28,405 nucleotides of DNA from an uncultured Gammaproteobacteria bacterium. Lineage in GTDB: Bacteria; Pseudomonadota; Gammaproteobacteria; GCA-2729495. Positions 15,652-23,814 of this stretch are shown piece by piece. The stretch is from contig CAMYJV010000014.1 of the NCBI GenBank assembly GCA_947258805.1, positions 1-28,405 on the forward strand, given 5' to 3'. The notes below the pieces were generated by a model. It was given only the letters and a program-made list of their open reading frames with translations. It did not search any database and had not been told where the DNA came from. Position numbers and translations under genes: made by a program. The first letter of the stretch is position 1. Every line of letters begins with the position of its first letter.

Positions 15652-16350
15652 ATGCTGCTGCTGAGCGCCATTGCCGCGCTGCTGATAGGGCCGGCGCTGC
15701 TGCAGTTCGGGCGCCTTGGCCCCCGGGTTGCCGGTCTGCTCGACGGCTTCACGTTCGTTTCCATCGCCGGCCTGCTGGGCTTCGGCATCCTGCCCGAGAC
15801 GCTGGCCGCCGGCGGCGTCGCCACGGCGCTGTTTGCGGCCGCCGGTTTGTTCTTCCCGTGGGCGCTGGAAAAACAGTTTCACCGCGCGGCGCCGAGTGCG
15901 CACCTGGTTATTGTCTGGCTGTGCGTCGCGGGTCTTGCCGTGCACGCAATGGTGGACGGCGTTGCCCTGGTGGCCGGGCACCGCCACGATGCGAGCGCCG
16001 GGCTGAACCACGCGGAAGAGTCCCTCGGGCTGGCCGTCGTGCTGCACCGCTTGCCGGTAGGGCTGGCGATCTGGCACCTGCTGGCTCCACACTTCGGTGC
16101 GCGATACGCGCTGACCGTGCTGCTGGTGATGTGTGGCGCCACGGGCGCCGGCTATCTGCTGGGGCCCGACGTGTTCCGGTGGCTGGATGTTGCCGGCGTG
16201 GCCTGGTTCCAGGCCTTCGTCGCCGGTTCAATCCTGCATGTCATCGTTTACGAACCCGCCCATCACGCGGCGCCGGCCCCGCCGGTAGCCCGCTGGCCCG
16301 ATCGCGTTGGCCTGCTGATCGGGCTGGCATTGCTTTACGTCTATTTGTAG
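15652..16350 (+). CDS. Divergent ZIP-like membrane metal transporter
   Basis: A 232-aa polytopic membrane protein with about seven hydrophobic segments. The central motifs resemble ZIP (zinc/iron permease) helices 4 and 5: HAMVDGVALV (98-107) corresponds to HxxxDGxAIG, and VVLHRLPVGLAIW corresponds to HExPxG. A later FQAFVAGSILHVIVYE matches the AGxxLYxxxxE region. Compared with true ZIPs, the HE metal-ligand pair reads HR, and two extra His residues lie in the preceding loop (GHRHD). Metal transport is therefore probable but the ion and mechanism are uncertain. The start at ATG 15652 has only a weak GAGA upstream. It converges on the K+ channel gene, with 4 bp between stops. Confidence 0.7.
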   Translation: MLLLSAIAALLIGPALLQFGRLGPRVAGLLDGFTFVSIAGLLGFGILPETLAAGGVATALFAAAGLFFPWALEKQFHRAAPSAHLVIVWLCVAGLAVHAMVDGVALVAGHRHDASAGLNHAEESLGLAVVLHRLPVGLAIWHLLAPHFGARYALTVLLVMCGATGAGYLLGPDVFRWLDVAGVAWFQAFVAGSILHVIVYEPAHHAAPAPPVARWPDRVGLLIGLALLYVYL

Positions 16351-16354
16351 ATTG

Positions 16355-17317
16355 TCAGTCCGCCTGGCTGAGGGACTCGCCGCAATGCGGGCAGAAGTTG
16401 TGACGGTGCATCGCGCGCCGTTGGGTGACAACCAGGCGCCGCAAATCTTCGTCGCTGAGCCCCAGCTCGTCGCGCAGTTCGTCGAGGGCGGAATGCTCCC
16501 AGTTTTCCAGCACCCCGTCCTCCAGCGCGTCTTGCACCCGACCCCGCAGCATTTCCCGGCGTGACTGCAGTTCTTCGGAGAAACGTGCGGCGAGGATACC
16601 CGCCGGGAGTGCCATGGTGCCGACGCCGAGCAGCATGATCACAATGGCGAGGAGTTTTCCGCCGTAGGTCACGGGCGTGATGTCGCCGTAGCCCACCGTG
16701 GTCAGGGTGACCACCGCCCACCAGATGGCCTGGGCGATGTTCTCAAAATGACCCGGCTGGACGGCGTTCTCCACGGAGAACATCAGGCAGGCGGAAATCA
16801 CGATCAGCACAATCATGATCATCAGCGCGCCGGCGATGGCGCCGGCCTCGCGACGCAGCACCGAGCCGAAGACGTACAGGCCGTCGAAGTAGTGCGACAG
16901 CTTCAACAACCGCAACAGCCGGAACAGGCGCAGATAGCGCAGGTCGATGGGAATCAGCAGCGCCAGGTAGAACGGCGCGATGGCCAGCAGGTCAACCAGG
17001 GCCATGGGTGAGAACGCGTACCGCAGTCGCGCACGCCACGGCGACAGGCCGGCGTACTGGGGTTTTTCCGTGGCGGCCCAGAGTCGCGCCACGTACTCGA
17101 TGCTGAAAATTATCACCGAGAACAACTCGAAGGCGACAAAGAATTCGCGGTAGCTATCCCGCAGCAGGACGTTGGACTCGAGGACCACGGCGATCCCGTT
17201 GCCGGTAATGAGCACCACGAGAAGATTGCTGAACAGGCGACTGCACGGATAGTTGTCCGCCCGGCCTTCGAGGACGCCGTAGGCCACATGGCGCCAGGTC
17301 TGCTGCAGCGTGTTCAT
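16355..17317 (-). CDS. Voltage-gated potassium channel (Kv-type)
   Basis: A 320-aa six-helix channel. S1 is near 29-48 and S2 near 59-80. S4 carries regularly spaced arginines and a lysine (LRYLRLFRLLRLLKL, 126-140). S5 is near 158-182. The pore filter is TTVGYGD (206-212), followed by S6 (KLLAIVIMLLGVGTMALPAG). The signature is K+-selective. The cytoplasmic tail (about 245-320) is helical and acidic and ends HRHNFCPHCGESLSQAD, where two His and a CxxC could bind a metal. It would sit in the inner membrane and set or stabilise membrane potential. It stands alone between the ZIP-like gene and the LuxR-type regulator. Confidence 0.92.
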   Translation of the reverse strand: MNTLQQTWRHVAYGVLEGRADNYPCSRLFSNLLVVLITGNGIAVVLESNVLLRDSYREFFVAFELFSVIIFSIEYVARLWAATEKPQYAGLSPWRARLRYAFSPMALVDLLAIAPFYLALLIPIDLRYLRLFRLLRLLKLSHYFDGLYVFGSVLRREAGAIAGALMIMIVLIVISACLMFSVENAVQPGHFENIAQAIWWAVVTLTTVGYGDITPVTYGGKLLAIVIMLLGVGTMALPAGILAARFSEELQSRREMLRGRVQDALEDGVLENWEHSALDELRDELGLSDEDLRRLVVTQRRAMHRHNFCPHCGESLSQAD

Positions 17318-17388
17318 GATCTCAGGCAGGCGAACTCCGGCGCGCGTGGGGCGCCTCAGGTGTGTTATCGGCCGATGGCCGCAGGGCT

Positions 17389-18504
17389 TTAGGGCTGGGC
17401 CTCTTCCAACGGGGCATCGAACCGAAGGCTCTGCGCGACGCGCTGCACCAGGGCGGGTTGGGAGTGCACGCCGACCTTTTGAAAAACACTGCGCAGATGC
17501 GTGCGGGCGGTATTGACGCTGATGGAGGCCTGCTGCGCCGCGGCGGGCAGGCTATGCCCCGCGCACAGCGACCGCACCAGTTGCGATTCGGCCGGGGTCA
17601 GCCCGAAATAGGTATTCAGCAAGCCCTGGTCGGGCACCGCGGCAACGGTCGGGTCATGCAGCATGGCCACTGCGAGACCCTCCTTCTCGTCGAGGGCCGC
17701 CTGCCGGGAATCGCAGGCGAGCTCGTATGCAATGAGTTGATAGGGAGGTGCCTCGCTGGGCCGGCTGATTCGCAGGCCGATGCTGGACGGGGGTGCATCG
17801 TCGGATCCGCTGGCACGAGCTTGGGCGAGAAAGGCCTGCAGGTCTGCCATGGCCTCGTCGTCGCCAAGCTGCAGCTGATCATTGTCGAGCCTGACACCGT
17901 CACCGCCAGCGCAAATGCGCCGTGCTTCATGGTTAATGTAGGTGGCCTGACCACGCTGGCCCAATACAAGGATGCCACGCGGCGCGGTATCCAGCAGCCG
18001 CCGCGCGGCGCGGTGTTCCGCGAACAGCCGGATGAAGCGGTGGTTAATGCGGATGGCACGATGCATGTAGCCGGCCAGTGCCTCCAGGCTATCGTGGTCT
18101 GCCTGGCTGAACACACCCTGCCGTGCCCGGATCAGGATCAGCGCGCAGACGTTGTGCTCGTCAGAATCGAGGGCCACCGCGAGCACCGTGCCTTCCCTCC
18201 AATCGGCCCTTGATGACGAGGGCACCGCAGCGCCGAAAGGCTGCAAATGGGGTTCTGCCTGCAGGCGGTGGAAGAGCGTGCCGGGCTTGTCGGCCCGCGC
18301 TAGCCACCCGGCCACGTCCTCGTCATCCAAGCCAACGGTTACGGCCAAAACGCTCTCCGGGTCCCGACGCGGCCATACGACCACGGTCGCCGCATCGGCC
18401 CGAAAGTACCGGGCCGTTTCTGCCACGAAGTCCTGGAGTCCGCGCGGATCACAGGCCGACTCATAAGCTAACGCAATTAGATCAGGCAGCCCGCTGGATG
18501 GCAT
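17389..18504 (-). CDS. LuxR-family transcriptional regulator with N-terminal sensor region
   Basis: A 371-aa regulator. The C-terminal LuxR-type helix-turn-helix spans about 302-360: LTPAESQLVRSLCAGHSL, then SISVNTARTHLRSVFQKVG. The N-terminal 290 residues look like two sensor modules: a GAF-like part (1 to about 160) and a PAS-like part (about 165-280, RGILVLGQRGQATYINHEAR). The ligand is unknown. No receiver domain is visible, so it is not a response regulator. ATG 18502-18504 has GAGGGG about 10 bp upstream. It reads away from the long intergenic region at 18505-18858, where it may bind the GTTAAC dyad, and it may control the catabolic cluster beyond; both are inference. Confidence 0.88.
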   Translation of the reverse strand: MPSSGLPDLIALAYESACDPRGLQDFVAETARYFRADAATVVVWPRRDPESVLAVTVGLDDEDVAGWLARADKPGTLFHRLQAEPHLQPFGAAVPSSSRADWREGTVLAVALDSDEHNVCALILIRARQGVFSQADHDSLEALAGYMHRAIRINHRFIRLFAEHRAARRLLDTAPRGILVLGQRGQATYINHEARRICAGGDGVRLDNDQLQLGDDEAMADLQAFLAQARASGSDDAPPSSIGLRISRPSEAPPYQLIAYELACDSRQAALDEKEGLAVAMLHDPTVAAVPDQGLLNTYFGLTPAESQLVRSLCAGHSLPAAAQQASISVNTARTHLRSVFQKVGVHSQPALVQRVAQSLRFDAPLEEAQP

Positions 18505-18635
18505 GATGGAAACGCCCCTCAGGATGGAAAACCAAGCAGCATATGGTCCTGCCAGACCAGATGCAGCTATACACTGCCTAAGTTTTCCCTCGCATCACCC
18601 AAATCAATTAGATGATATTGTGATAGACAACAGAT

Positions 18636-18663
18636 GGTTAACGGACTACCCGTGGTGTTAACC
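18636..18663. promoter_or_regulatory. GGTTAAC-N14-GTTAACC dyad, candidate operator
   Basis: GGTTAAC (18636-18642) and GTTAACC (18657-18663) are perfect inverted 7-mers, and each contains the palindrome GTTAAC. Their centres are 21 bp apart, two helical turns, which suits a dimeric or tetrameric regulator binding one DNA face. The dyad lies about 130 bp upstream of the LuxR-type gene start. Confidence 0.4.
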
Positions 18664-18762
18664 GCATATCGGACAGCCCTATTGCTGCATTATGACAAAT
18701 ATTTCACCCATTTGTGGGATTGTCAGCATCCCGGATTTGGCACATGGTTTACATAAGCATTA

Positions 18763-18855
18763 AGGGTGCTTGATCCTCCAGATCTTCCCACTGCGCCGGT
18801 CGGTGTCCCGGATCCCCTTTACCGGGACGTAATAACCGACTCGGCGCTTTTTTTT
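18763..18855 (+). ncRNA. Candidate small RNA ending at the orphan terminator (5' end tentative)
   Basis: A strong rightward intrinsic terminator (18793-18855) has no protein gene to its left on the plus strand: every gene from 16355 to 28111 is leftward. A short transcript starting inside the gap would account for it. The only promoter-like sequence well placed is TTGGCAC-N5-TTACA (18737-18753), one base off the sigma-54 consensus at the normally invariant -12 GC, which would start RNA near 18763. The 5' end is therefore a guess. An alternative is an insulating terminator that protects the catabolic genes from antisense reads. Confidence 0.3.
18793..18855 (+). terminator. Strong rho-independent terminator, rightward
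   Basis: The stem is built of three paired blocks: GCGCCG (18793-18798) with CGGCGC (18842-18847), GTCGG (18799-18803) with CCGAC (18836-18840), and GTCCCGG (18805-18811) with CCGGGAC (18822-18828). It has small bulges and a 10-nt loop, and eight T follow (18848-18855). Only the plus strand has a T-run after the stem. The structure ends 3 bp before the MFS stop codon on the other strand. Confidence 0.82.
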
Positions 18856-18858
18856 GGT

Positions 18859-20007
18859 CTAGCTGGCGGCCGTCGCACTCCGGCGCATGCGCAAAGCCAG
18901 GGGCAAGAACATCACCAGTGCGATTGCGCAGCCGGTAACACCCACCAGGTTGGCGCCGCCCAGACCGGTGTCTGCGACCAGCTTGCCACCGAGCGCGTTG
19001 CCGACGGCAAAACCACCGAACTGCGCAGCCGGAATCAACACCGCGATGCGCCCGGTGCCATCATTGCTGGCGACTGTGCCCATCAGGTAGGGACCCGTGA
19101 AATTCCAGAACAGGTGAAACAGGCTCGCGGTGAGGGCAAAGCGCAGCCAGCTCATGTCGCCCTGCAGCAGCCAGATGCCGACGATCTGCGCCAGTAGTGC
19201 AACGGCTACCGGCAGTATCCGGCCCCAGCGGTCGGCAACCCAGGAGGCGGCTAACGCGCCGACGAATCCTGCGCCCACGGCCAGAGCCAGGCCCGAGCCG
19301 ACGTTGGTCTGCTCGAGTCCGGCGGCAACGCCGATGCGTTCCTCGAAGGCATAAATCCCCCCGAGGCCGACGCACCAGACGAGCAGCGTGGCCAGGGCGG
19401 CGAAGCCGGGCAGCTGGCTCGCGGTCTGGCCCGACGCGCCGGCAACGAATTCCCGGCTGCTGGCCGCCGGCATCCATCGCACCAGCGGTGCAATCAGGGC
19501 CGACAGGATCGCCAGGGGGACCAGGATGCCCGCAATGCTCCACTGAGCTACCGCGTAGGGCAGGGCCGCAAAGGAAACCATGCCAAAGGCGACCTGGGCG
19601 GCTATGGAAAATGCGAAATTGCGGTCCGGGTTGCGGGTTTCGCTGAGTACGGCAATGGCGACGGCAAAGCACACGCCTTGCCCGAGCAGTCCCACCAGGA
19701 AGCGCAGGCCCAGCAATGTGTTGGCGCTGGTGACAAAACAGGAAGCCGCGTTGCCCAGGATCACGACACTGATTCCCACCAAGGCTGCGGTGCGCCAGTT
19801 CACGCGCCCGATCCAGAAGGCCGCGAGGACCGATGTAAGGGCGCCGGCGATCACTTCTGCGGCTGTAATCAGGCCCGCCTGCTGGCTGCTGAAGCCGAGG
19901 TAGTCCTGCAGGGCGCCGACGAAAATTGGCTGCGGTAGCAGACCGAATATCCCGATACAGCTCAGCGCTACTGCGGCGGCAACGGTGGTGGGTTTGTCTG
20001 TGGCCAT
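18859..20007 (-). CDS. MFS transporter
   Basis: A 382-aa protein with about twelve hydrophobic segments and the major facilitator layout. The loop after helix 2 is short (FWIGRVNWRT) and a matching one follows helix 8 (WVADRWGRILP). It resembles drug/metabolite or aromatic-acid type MFS carriers, but the substrate cannot be assigned. It is the last gene of the leftward catabolic cluster, 35 bp after the aldehyde dehydrogenase, so uptake of the substrate or export of a product is likely. GGAG lies about 11 bp before the ATG. Confidence 0.88.
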   Translation of the reverse strand: MATDKPTTVAAAVALSCIGIFGLLPQPIFVGALQDYLGFSSQQAGLITAAEVIAGALTSVLAAFWIGRVNWRTAALVGISVVILGNAASCFVTSANTLLGLRFLVGLLGQGVCFAVAIAVLSETRNPDRNFAFSIAAQVAFGMVSFAALPYAVAQWSIAGILVPLAILSALIAPLVRWMPAASSREFVAGASGQTASQLPGFAALATLLVWCVGLGGIYAFEERIGVAAGLEQTNVGSGLALAVGAGFVGALAASWVADRWGRILPVAVALLAQIVGIWLLQGDMSWLRFALTASLFHLFWNFTGPYLMGTVASNDGTGRIAVLIPAAQFGGFAVGNALGGKLVADTGLGGANLVGVTGCAIALVMFLPLALRMRRSATAAS

Positions 20008-20042
20008 CTGTGTCTGTGCTCCGGTAATGCGGCAGGCGGTGC

Positions 20043-21542
20043 CTAGCTGCTGAGTCGTGCCAGCGCAAAATCGCGCCGGGGGATAGATATGGTTTTCGCC
20101 TCCGTGAACAGACTGCGGCTCCAGTCGCCACCGTCGCGGCCGACGCCGGAGTGTTTGAAGCCGCCAAACGGTGCGCGCAGCTCGCGAAACAGCGGTGTAT
20201 TGATCCAGACTACGCCCGTGCGCAGTTCATCCGCCGCACGCATGGCCTGGGAGAGACTCCCGGTCCACACGTAAGCGACCAGGCCGAACTCGCTGTCGTT
20301 GGCAATGGCCAGCGCTTCATCGAAATCGTCGAACTCCAGAACGGTCACGAAGGGCCCGAAGATCTCCTCGCGGCACACGCGCTGTTCGTTGCTGCGGGCT
20401 CGCACGACCGTCGGCGCAAAGAAATAGCCGCCGCCGTGGTCCACTGGTTTGCCGCCGGCCAGAATCTCTGCGCCCTCGTCTGCGGCAATGGCCGCATAAC
20501 CGCTCACTCTAGCGAGCTGACCCGCAGAAATGAGTGGGCCGATTTCGGTGCTCGTCTCTGCAGGCGGGCCGACCCGCAAGGCGCGCACGCGGTCGACAAA
20601 ACGCTCGAGAAACTCCCCGGCTATAGACCGTTGCAGCAGCAAGCGCGTGCCGGCCAGGCACTGCTGGCCGTTGTTCGAAAAGCCCGCCAGCACCGCCGCA
20701 TCAACGGCGCGCTCCAGGTCGGCATCTGCGCAGACAATGTTGGCCGACTTGCCACCCAGTTCGGTGACCACGCGTTTGAGCCCTCTGCCTGCTTCCTCAC
20801 CGATCAGTCTCCCGGTGGCAGTGCCGCCGGTGAACGCAACTACGTCTACGTCCGGGTGGGCTACCAGCGCCTGGCCCGTCACCGGCCCACGACCGTTGAC
20901 GAGATTCACGACACCGTCCGGCAGCCCCGCATCGCGCAGGATTTCCATCAGCGGCAGGAACGGCAGTGGCGTCAGTTCCGAGGGTTTCAGCACGCAGCTG
21001 TTGCCGAAGGCGATGGCGCCCGCAACTTTCATCGTGGCCAGTGCCAGTGGCGCATTCCAGGGCGCGATCAACCCGGCAACACCCACCGGTTCGTGGCGCA
21101 CCAGCGTCAGGTAGTCGGGATTCTGGTCATAGAGCCGGTCGGCGCTCTGGCTGATGAACTCGGCGAAAAACTCGAAGTTCATGGCCGCGCGCAGCACATG
21201 CCGACCCCGCGCCTGCGTGATCGGTATGCCCGTGCCGAGGGTTTCCAGCTGCGCCAGTTCTTCGCTGCGTTCGCGCATCAGGGCGTGGATCTTCAGCAGG
21301 ACAGTCTTGCGCGCGCCCACCGGCGCGCGCGACCAGTCACCCGCGTTGAAGCGACCGCGGGCGGCGCTGACGGCGGCGGCGACGGCGTCGACATCGTCTT
21401 CGGCGAGGGTAGCGATTTGCTGACCCGTCGTGGGATTCATGACGGGCAATTCGTGGGCGGTGTTGCCCGGTGCTACCCATTGGCCGTCGCACCAGGTGCC
21501 GATGCGTTCCGGAATCGCCGTCTTCAGGTTTGGTCCTTCCAT
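20043..21542 (-). CDS. NAD(P)-dependent aldehyde dehydrogenase (HpaE/DmpC-like)
   Basis: A 499-aa member of the ALDH superfamily. The oxyanion Asn163 is in PWNAPLA, the general base Glu261 in ELGGKSAN, and the nucleophile Cys295 in NNGQQCLAG. The EIFGPF motif lies near the C-terminus. Overall it resembles dehydrogenases for semialdehydes from aromatic ring cleavage (HpaE, DmpC types). It would oxidise an aldehyde made by the upstream monooxygenases. It starts 10 bp after the stop of the flavin monooxygenase gene, so it is in the same transcript. The exact substrate is unknown. Confidence 0.92.
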   Translation of the reverse strand: MEGPNLKTAIPERIGTWCDGQWVAPGNTAHELPVMNPTTGQQIATLAEDDVDAVAAAVSAARGRFNAGDWSRAPVGARKTVLLKIHALMRERSEELAQLETLGTGIPITQARGRHVLRAAMNFEFFAEFISQSADRLYDQNPDYLTLVRHEPVGVAGLIAPWNAPLALATMKVAGAIAFGNSCVLKPSELTPLPFLPLMEILRDAGLPDGVVNLVNGRGPVTGQALVAHPDVDVVAFTGGTATGRLIGEEAGRGLKRVVTELGGKSANIVCADADLERAVDAAVLAGFSNNGQQCLAGTRLLLQRSIAGEFLERFVDRVRALRVGPPAETSTEIGPLISAGQLARVSGYAAIAADEGAEILAGGKPVDHGGGYFFAPTVVRARSNEQRVCREEIFGPFVTVLEFDDFDEALAIANDSEFGLVAYVWTGSLSQAMRAADELRTGVVWINTPLFRELRAPFGGFKHSGVGRDGGDWSRSLFTEAKTISIPRRDFALARLSS

Positions 21543-21552
21543 ATTGTTGTTC

Positions 21553-22806
21553 TCACTCTATCGCGGCGGCCTTGCGCAGCCCCGCAATCATGGCCGACCT
21601 TAGCAGGAACTCGCGCGCTGCCGCAGGATCGGCCGCAATGCCCTGCAGTCGCTCCAGTTCGGCGCGGCGCCAGGTCGGGTCACGTTGCTGCATGCGCCTG
21701 CGGTTGGTGTCGGCCTGGGCCAGGATTTCCTCGCGGGCCAGCGGCCGTCGCTGGCGATCGTAGCGATCGAGCAGGGAACGGGGCTCGCCGCGGAGCGTGG
21801 CCGCGAGTTTCTCGGCGAGGTTGAATGCGTCGTGGATGCCGCAGTTCATGCCCATGCCGCCGCTCGGGCTGTTCAGGTGCGCCGCATCGCCGGCGAACAT
21901 CACGCGGCCGTGGCGGTAATTGTCGAGGATGCGCTGGTGGATACGATACGGGCGGCATTCGAGCACCTCATAACCTGCAGGGTTAGGCACGATGTCCTGC
22001 AGCCGGCGCTGGATGCTGTCGGCTTCCAGGGCCTGTTCCACGCTTTCCCCGTCACGAGGATACAGACTGACGCGCCAGCGGTCCGGCACGCGCAGCAGCG
22101 AAAAAGTGCCGTCGTCGGCCCAGACGTAGTTCACCCAGGACAGGCCCGGCAGATGCGCTTCGAAGGGGAAACGCGTAGTGGCGAGGATGGTGGTCTCAGG
22201 GTAGGTCAGCCCTTCGAAGTTCAGCGCGAACAGTTGCCGCAGGCGGCTGGACGCGCCGTCAGCGGCGACGACCCAGTCGGCCCGGAACAAACGGCCGTCC
22301 GCTGCCGTCAGTTGCACGGCCCCGTCGTCCTGCCCGACGTCGGTGACTTCCACGCCGGTCTGGAAGTTCACGTGCCCGGCGGCTGCCACGCGTTCCCAGC
22401 CCAGGGCGCAGAAATTGGCCTGCTCGTATTGCAGGCGGAACGGGTAGGGGGTGTCGTCGGCGAGCACTGCGAGATCAAAAAGCGCTCGCTCGTGGGTAGC
22501 ATGCAGGCGGATTTGCCACTGGGGTACACGCAGGCCGGTGGCCAGCAGAGATTCCGTCAGATCCAGGGTGTCCAGCATTTCCAGCGTCGGTGGATGAAAG
22601 GTGCTGGCGCGCAGGTCTTTAGCCGGCTTGTGCCTGCCTTCGAGCAGCAGGCACTGAACGCCGCGGCGATTCAATTCCAGCGCGGCGCACAGGCCAACGG
22701 GGCCGGCGCCGACAATGGCCACCGGCGCAGAGAGAGTTGCGGTTGCCAGACTCAGTGGCGGTGTCCTCGCACTTGACGGGCTAGGATAACTCGGGCCCGA
22801 TGGCAT
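21553..22806 (-). CDS. Class A FAD-dependent aromatic monooxygenase (PHBH fold)
   Basis: A 417-aa flavoprotein monooxygenase. The FAD motif GAGPVG is at 33-38, the DG motif VVAADGASSRLR at 179-190 (D183-G184), and the GD motif FAGDAAHLNSPSGGMGMN at 304-321. These are the three marks of p-hydroxybenzoate hydroxylase-type enzymes, which use NAD(P)H and O2 to hydroxylate an activated aromatic ring. The ATG at 22804-22806 lies inside the end of the LLM gene (26-bp overlap). The first 25 residues are low-complexity, so the functional start may be slightly downstream. The aldehyde dehydrogenase gene follows after 10 bp. Confidence 0.92.
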   Translation of the reverse strand: MPSGPSYPSPSSARTPPLSLATATLSAPVAIVGAGPVGLCAALELNRRGVQCLLLEGRHKPAKDLRASTFHPPTLEMLDTLDLTESLLATGLRVPQWQIRLHATHERALFDLAVLADDTPYPFRLQYEQANFCALGWERVAAAGHVNFQTGVEVTDVGQDDGAVQLTAADGRLFRADWVVAADGASSRLRQLFALNFEGLTYPETTILATTRFPFEAHLPGLSWVNYVWADDGTFSLLRVPDRWRVSLYPRDGESVEQALEADSIQRRLQDIVPNPAGYEVLECRPYRIHQRILDNYRHGRVMFAGDAAHLNSPSGGMGMNCGIHDAFNLAEKLAATLRGEPRSLLDRYDRQRRPLAREEILAQADTNRRRMQQRDPTWRRAELERLQGIAADPAAAREFLLRSAMIAGLRKAAAIE

Positions 22807-23803
22807 CGGCGATCAGGCGGATGGAATCGGCCGGATCGTCATACAGGCGCAGACCCATCTCGGTGACACCTGCGGCCGCGAACATCCGCAGCCGCTCGAT
22901 CAGCCGGTCGACATCCGAGTAGTCGCCGCAGAAAGTCAGTTCGTCCACGAGCTTTTGGACCAGAGGTGTCGGCAGGTCGTCGATGTCGGGCGAGTTGTGG
23001 CGATAGGCGTGGATGATGCCGGCCATGTTGGTCTCTACCTGCGTCACTTCGGCAGGCTCCAGGAAGGGCTCGATATACCAGCGCTCTACCATGCCGCGGA
23101 CCCACAGCTTGCGGCGGGCCTCAGCGGCGGCCGCCGCCCGGTCTTTCTTTACGTGCCATGCATACAGGTTGTTGATGCGGAACCCGGGTGCGCGCGCATG
23201 CGTTGCCAGTGCGGCGTTCAGGATCGCGAAGCATTCCTGCAGCCGGCCCTCCGTCAGGTCACTGAACATCACGCCGTCGGCGACCCGGGCCGCCATCCGC
23301 AGCATCTGCGGCTTGGTAGCGCCGACATAGATACGGGGCGGGGCGGCGGTGGCCCAGCTCGGGTGGTAGCCGTCAATTCTAAAAACCTCGCCCCTGAAGT
23401 TCAGCGCGCGATCGGCCGAGGCCTGCTTCAGGAACTCCACGCACTCCCGGACCCCGCGCACCATGCGATCGTGCATTACGTAGCGCCCGGACTTCAGGTG
23501 CATCGCGATCATCGTGCCGCCGCCGCCGCCGACCACGATGTTGGCGCGCCCGCCGGCGAACTGATTCAGGGTGAACAGGCTGTTGGCGATCTTCAGCGGG
23601 TGCAGTTCGAAAGGGCTGATGGCAACGGGCCCCACCCGGACTCGCGAAGACTCGCGGGCCAGTAGGGAAAAAGCGAGAAACGGATCGGGCGCCGACGCGT
23701 GATTGGCCGTCCACACTGCATCGAAGCCAAGTTCTTCGGCCAGGCAGCCGAGGGCCAGAAACTCCTCCGCAGAAGCGGGCTCCAGGATAAAGTGAATCCG
23801 CAC
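22781..23803 (-). CDS. Luciferase-like monooxygenase (LLM), complete
   Basis: A 340-aa TIM-barrel oxidoreductase with a GTG start (23801-23803). It has the LLM hallmarks MRIHFILEPASAEEF, RVRVGPVAISPFELHPLK, FAGGRANIVVGGGGG and PRIYVGATKPQMLRMAARV. It may use FMNH2 or F420. The upstream neighbour, 11 bp away, encodes a flavin reductase, which points to a two-component FMNH2-dependent monooxygenase. It is paralogous to the partial LLM gene at the left edge. The class A monooxygenase gene overlaps its end by 26 bp. Confidence 0.9.
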   Translation of the reverse strand: MRIHFILEPASAEEFLALGCLAEELGFDAVWTANHASAPDPFLAFSLLARESSRVRVGPVAISPFELHPLKIANSLFTLNQFAGGRANIVVGGGGGTMIAMHLKSGRYVMHDRMVRGVRECVEFLKQASADRALNFRGEVFRIDGYHPSWATAAPPRIYVGATKPQMLRMAARVADGVMFSDLTEGRLQECFAILNAALATHARAPGFRINNLYAWHVKKDRAAAAAEARRKLWVRGMVERWYIEPFLEPAEVTQVETNMAGIIHAYRHNSPDIDDLPTPLVQKLVDELTFCGDYSDVDRLIERLRMFAAAGVTEMGLRLYDDPADSIRLIADAIGPELS

Positions 23804-23814
23804 CGACGCTGGCG

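Larger units (their letters stand above)
18505..18858. other. 354-bp non-coding region, comparatively AT-rich
   Basis: No gene is seen here. It is clearly richer in A/T than its surroundings. It separates the starts of the leftward LuxR-type gene from the end of the leftward MFS gene. Inside are a GTTAAC long-range dyad (18636-18663), two mutually exclusive small hairpins (CCCA/TGGG at 18707-18718 and GGGAT/ATCCC at 18716-18732), a sigma-54-like sequence (18737-18753) and a rightward intrinsic terminator (18793-18855). A 9-codon ORF (ATG 18744, MVYISIKGA) has no ribosome site and is not called. Confidence 0.7.

Noticed and set aside
15496..16092. N-terminal extension of the exported methyltransferase ORF
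   Set aside because: The extension lies antisense to the ZIP-like gene, while ATG 15495 has a good ribosome site and a signal peptide follows.
18737..18753. Sigma-54 promoter TTGGCAC-N5-TTACA as a firm call
   Set aside because: The near-invariant GC at -12 is AC here, so it is kept only as a weak hint for the small RNA start.
18744..18773. 9-codon leader peptide MVYISIKGA before the terminator
   Set aside because: It has no ribosome site and no downstream rightward gene for it to attenuate.
18836..18855. Resemblance of the terminator end (CCGACTCGGCGC plus T-run) to a tracrRNA tail
   Set aside because: There is no Cas gene, repeat array or anti-repeat in the window. The match is a short GC palindrome before a T-run, common to terminators.
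20151..21824. 557-aa plus-strand ORF
   Set aside because: It is antisense to the aldehyde dehydrogenase gene, which carries all its catalytic residues; the plus-strand product has no domain pattern.
21685..22776. 363-aa plus-strand ORF
   Set aside because: It is antisense to the FAD monooxygenase gene and is rich in His, Gln and Val, typical of a shadow frame.
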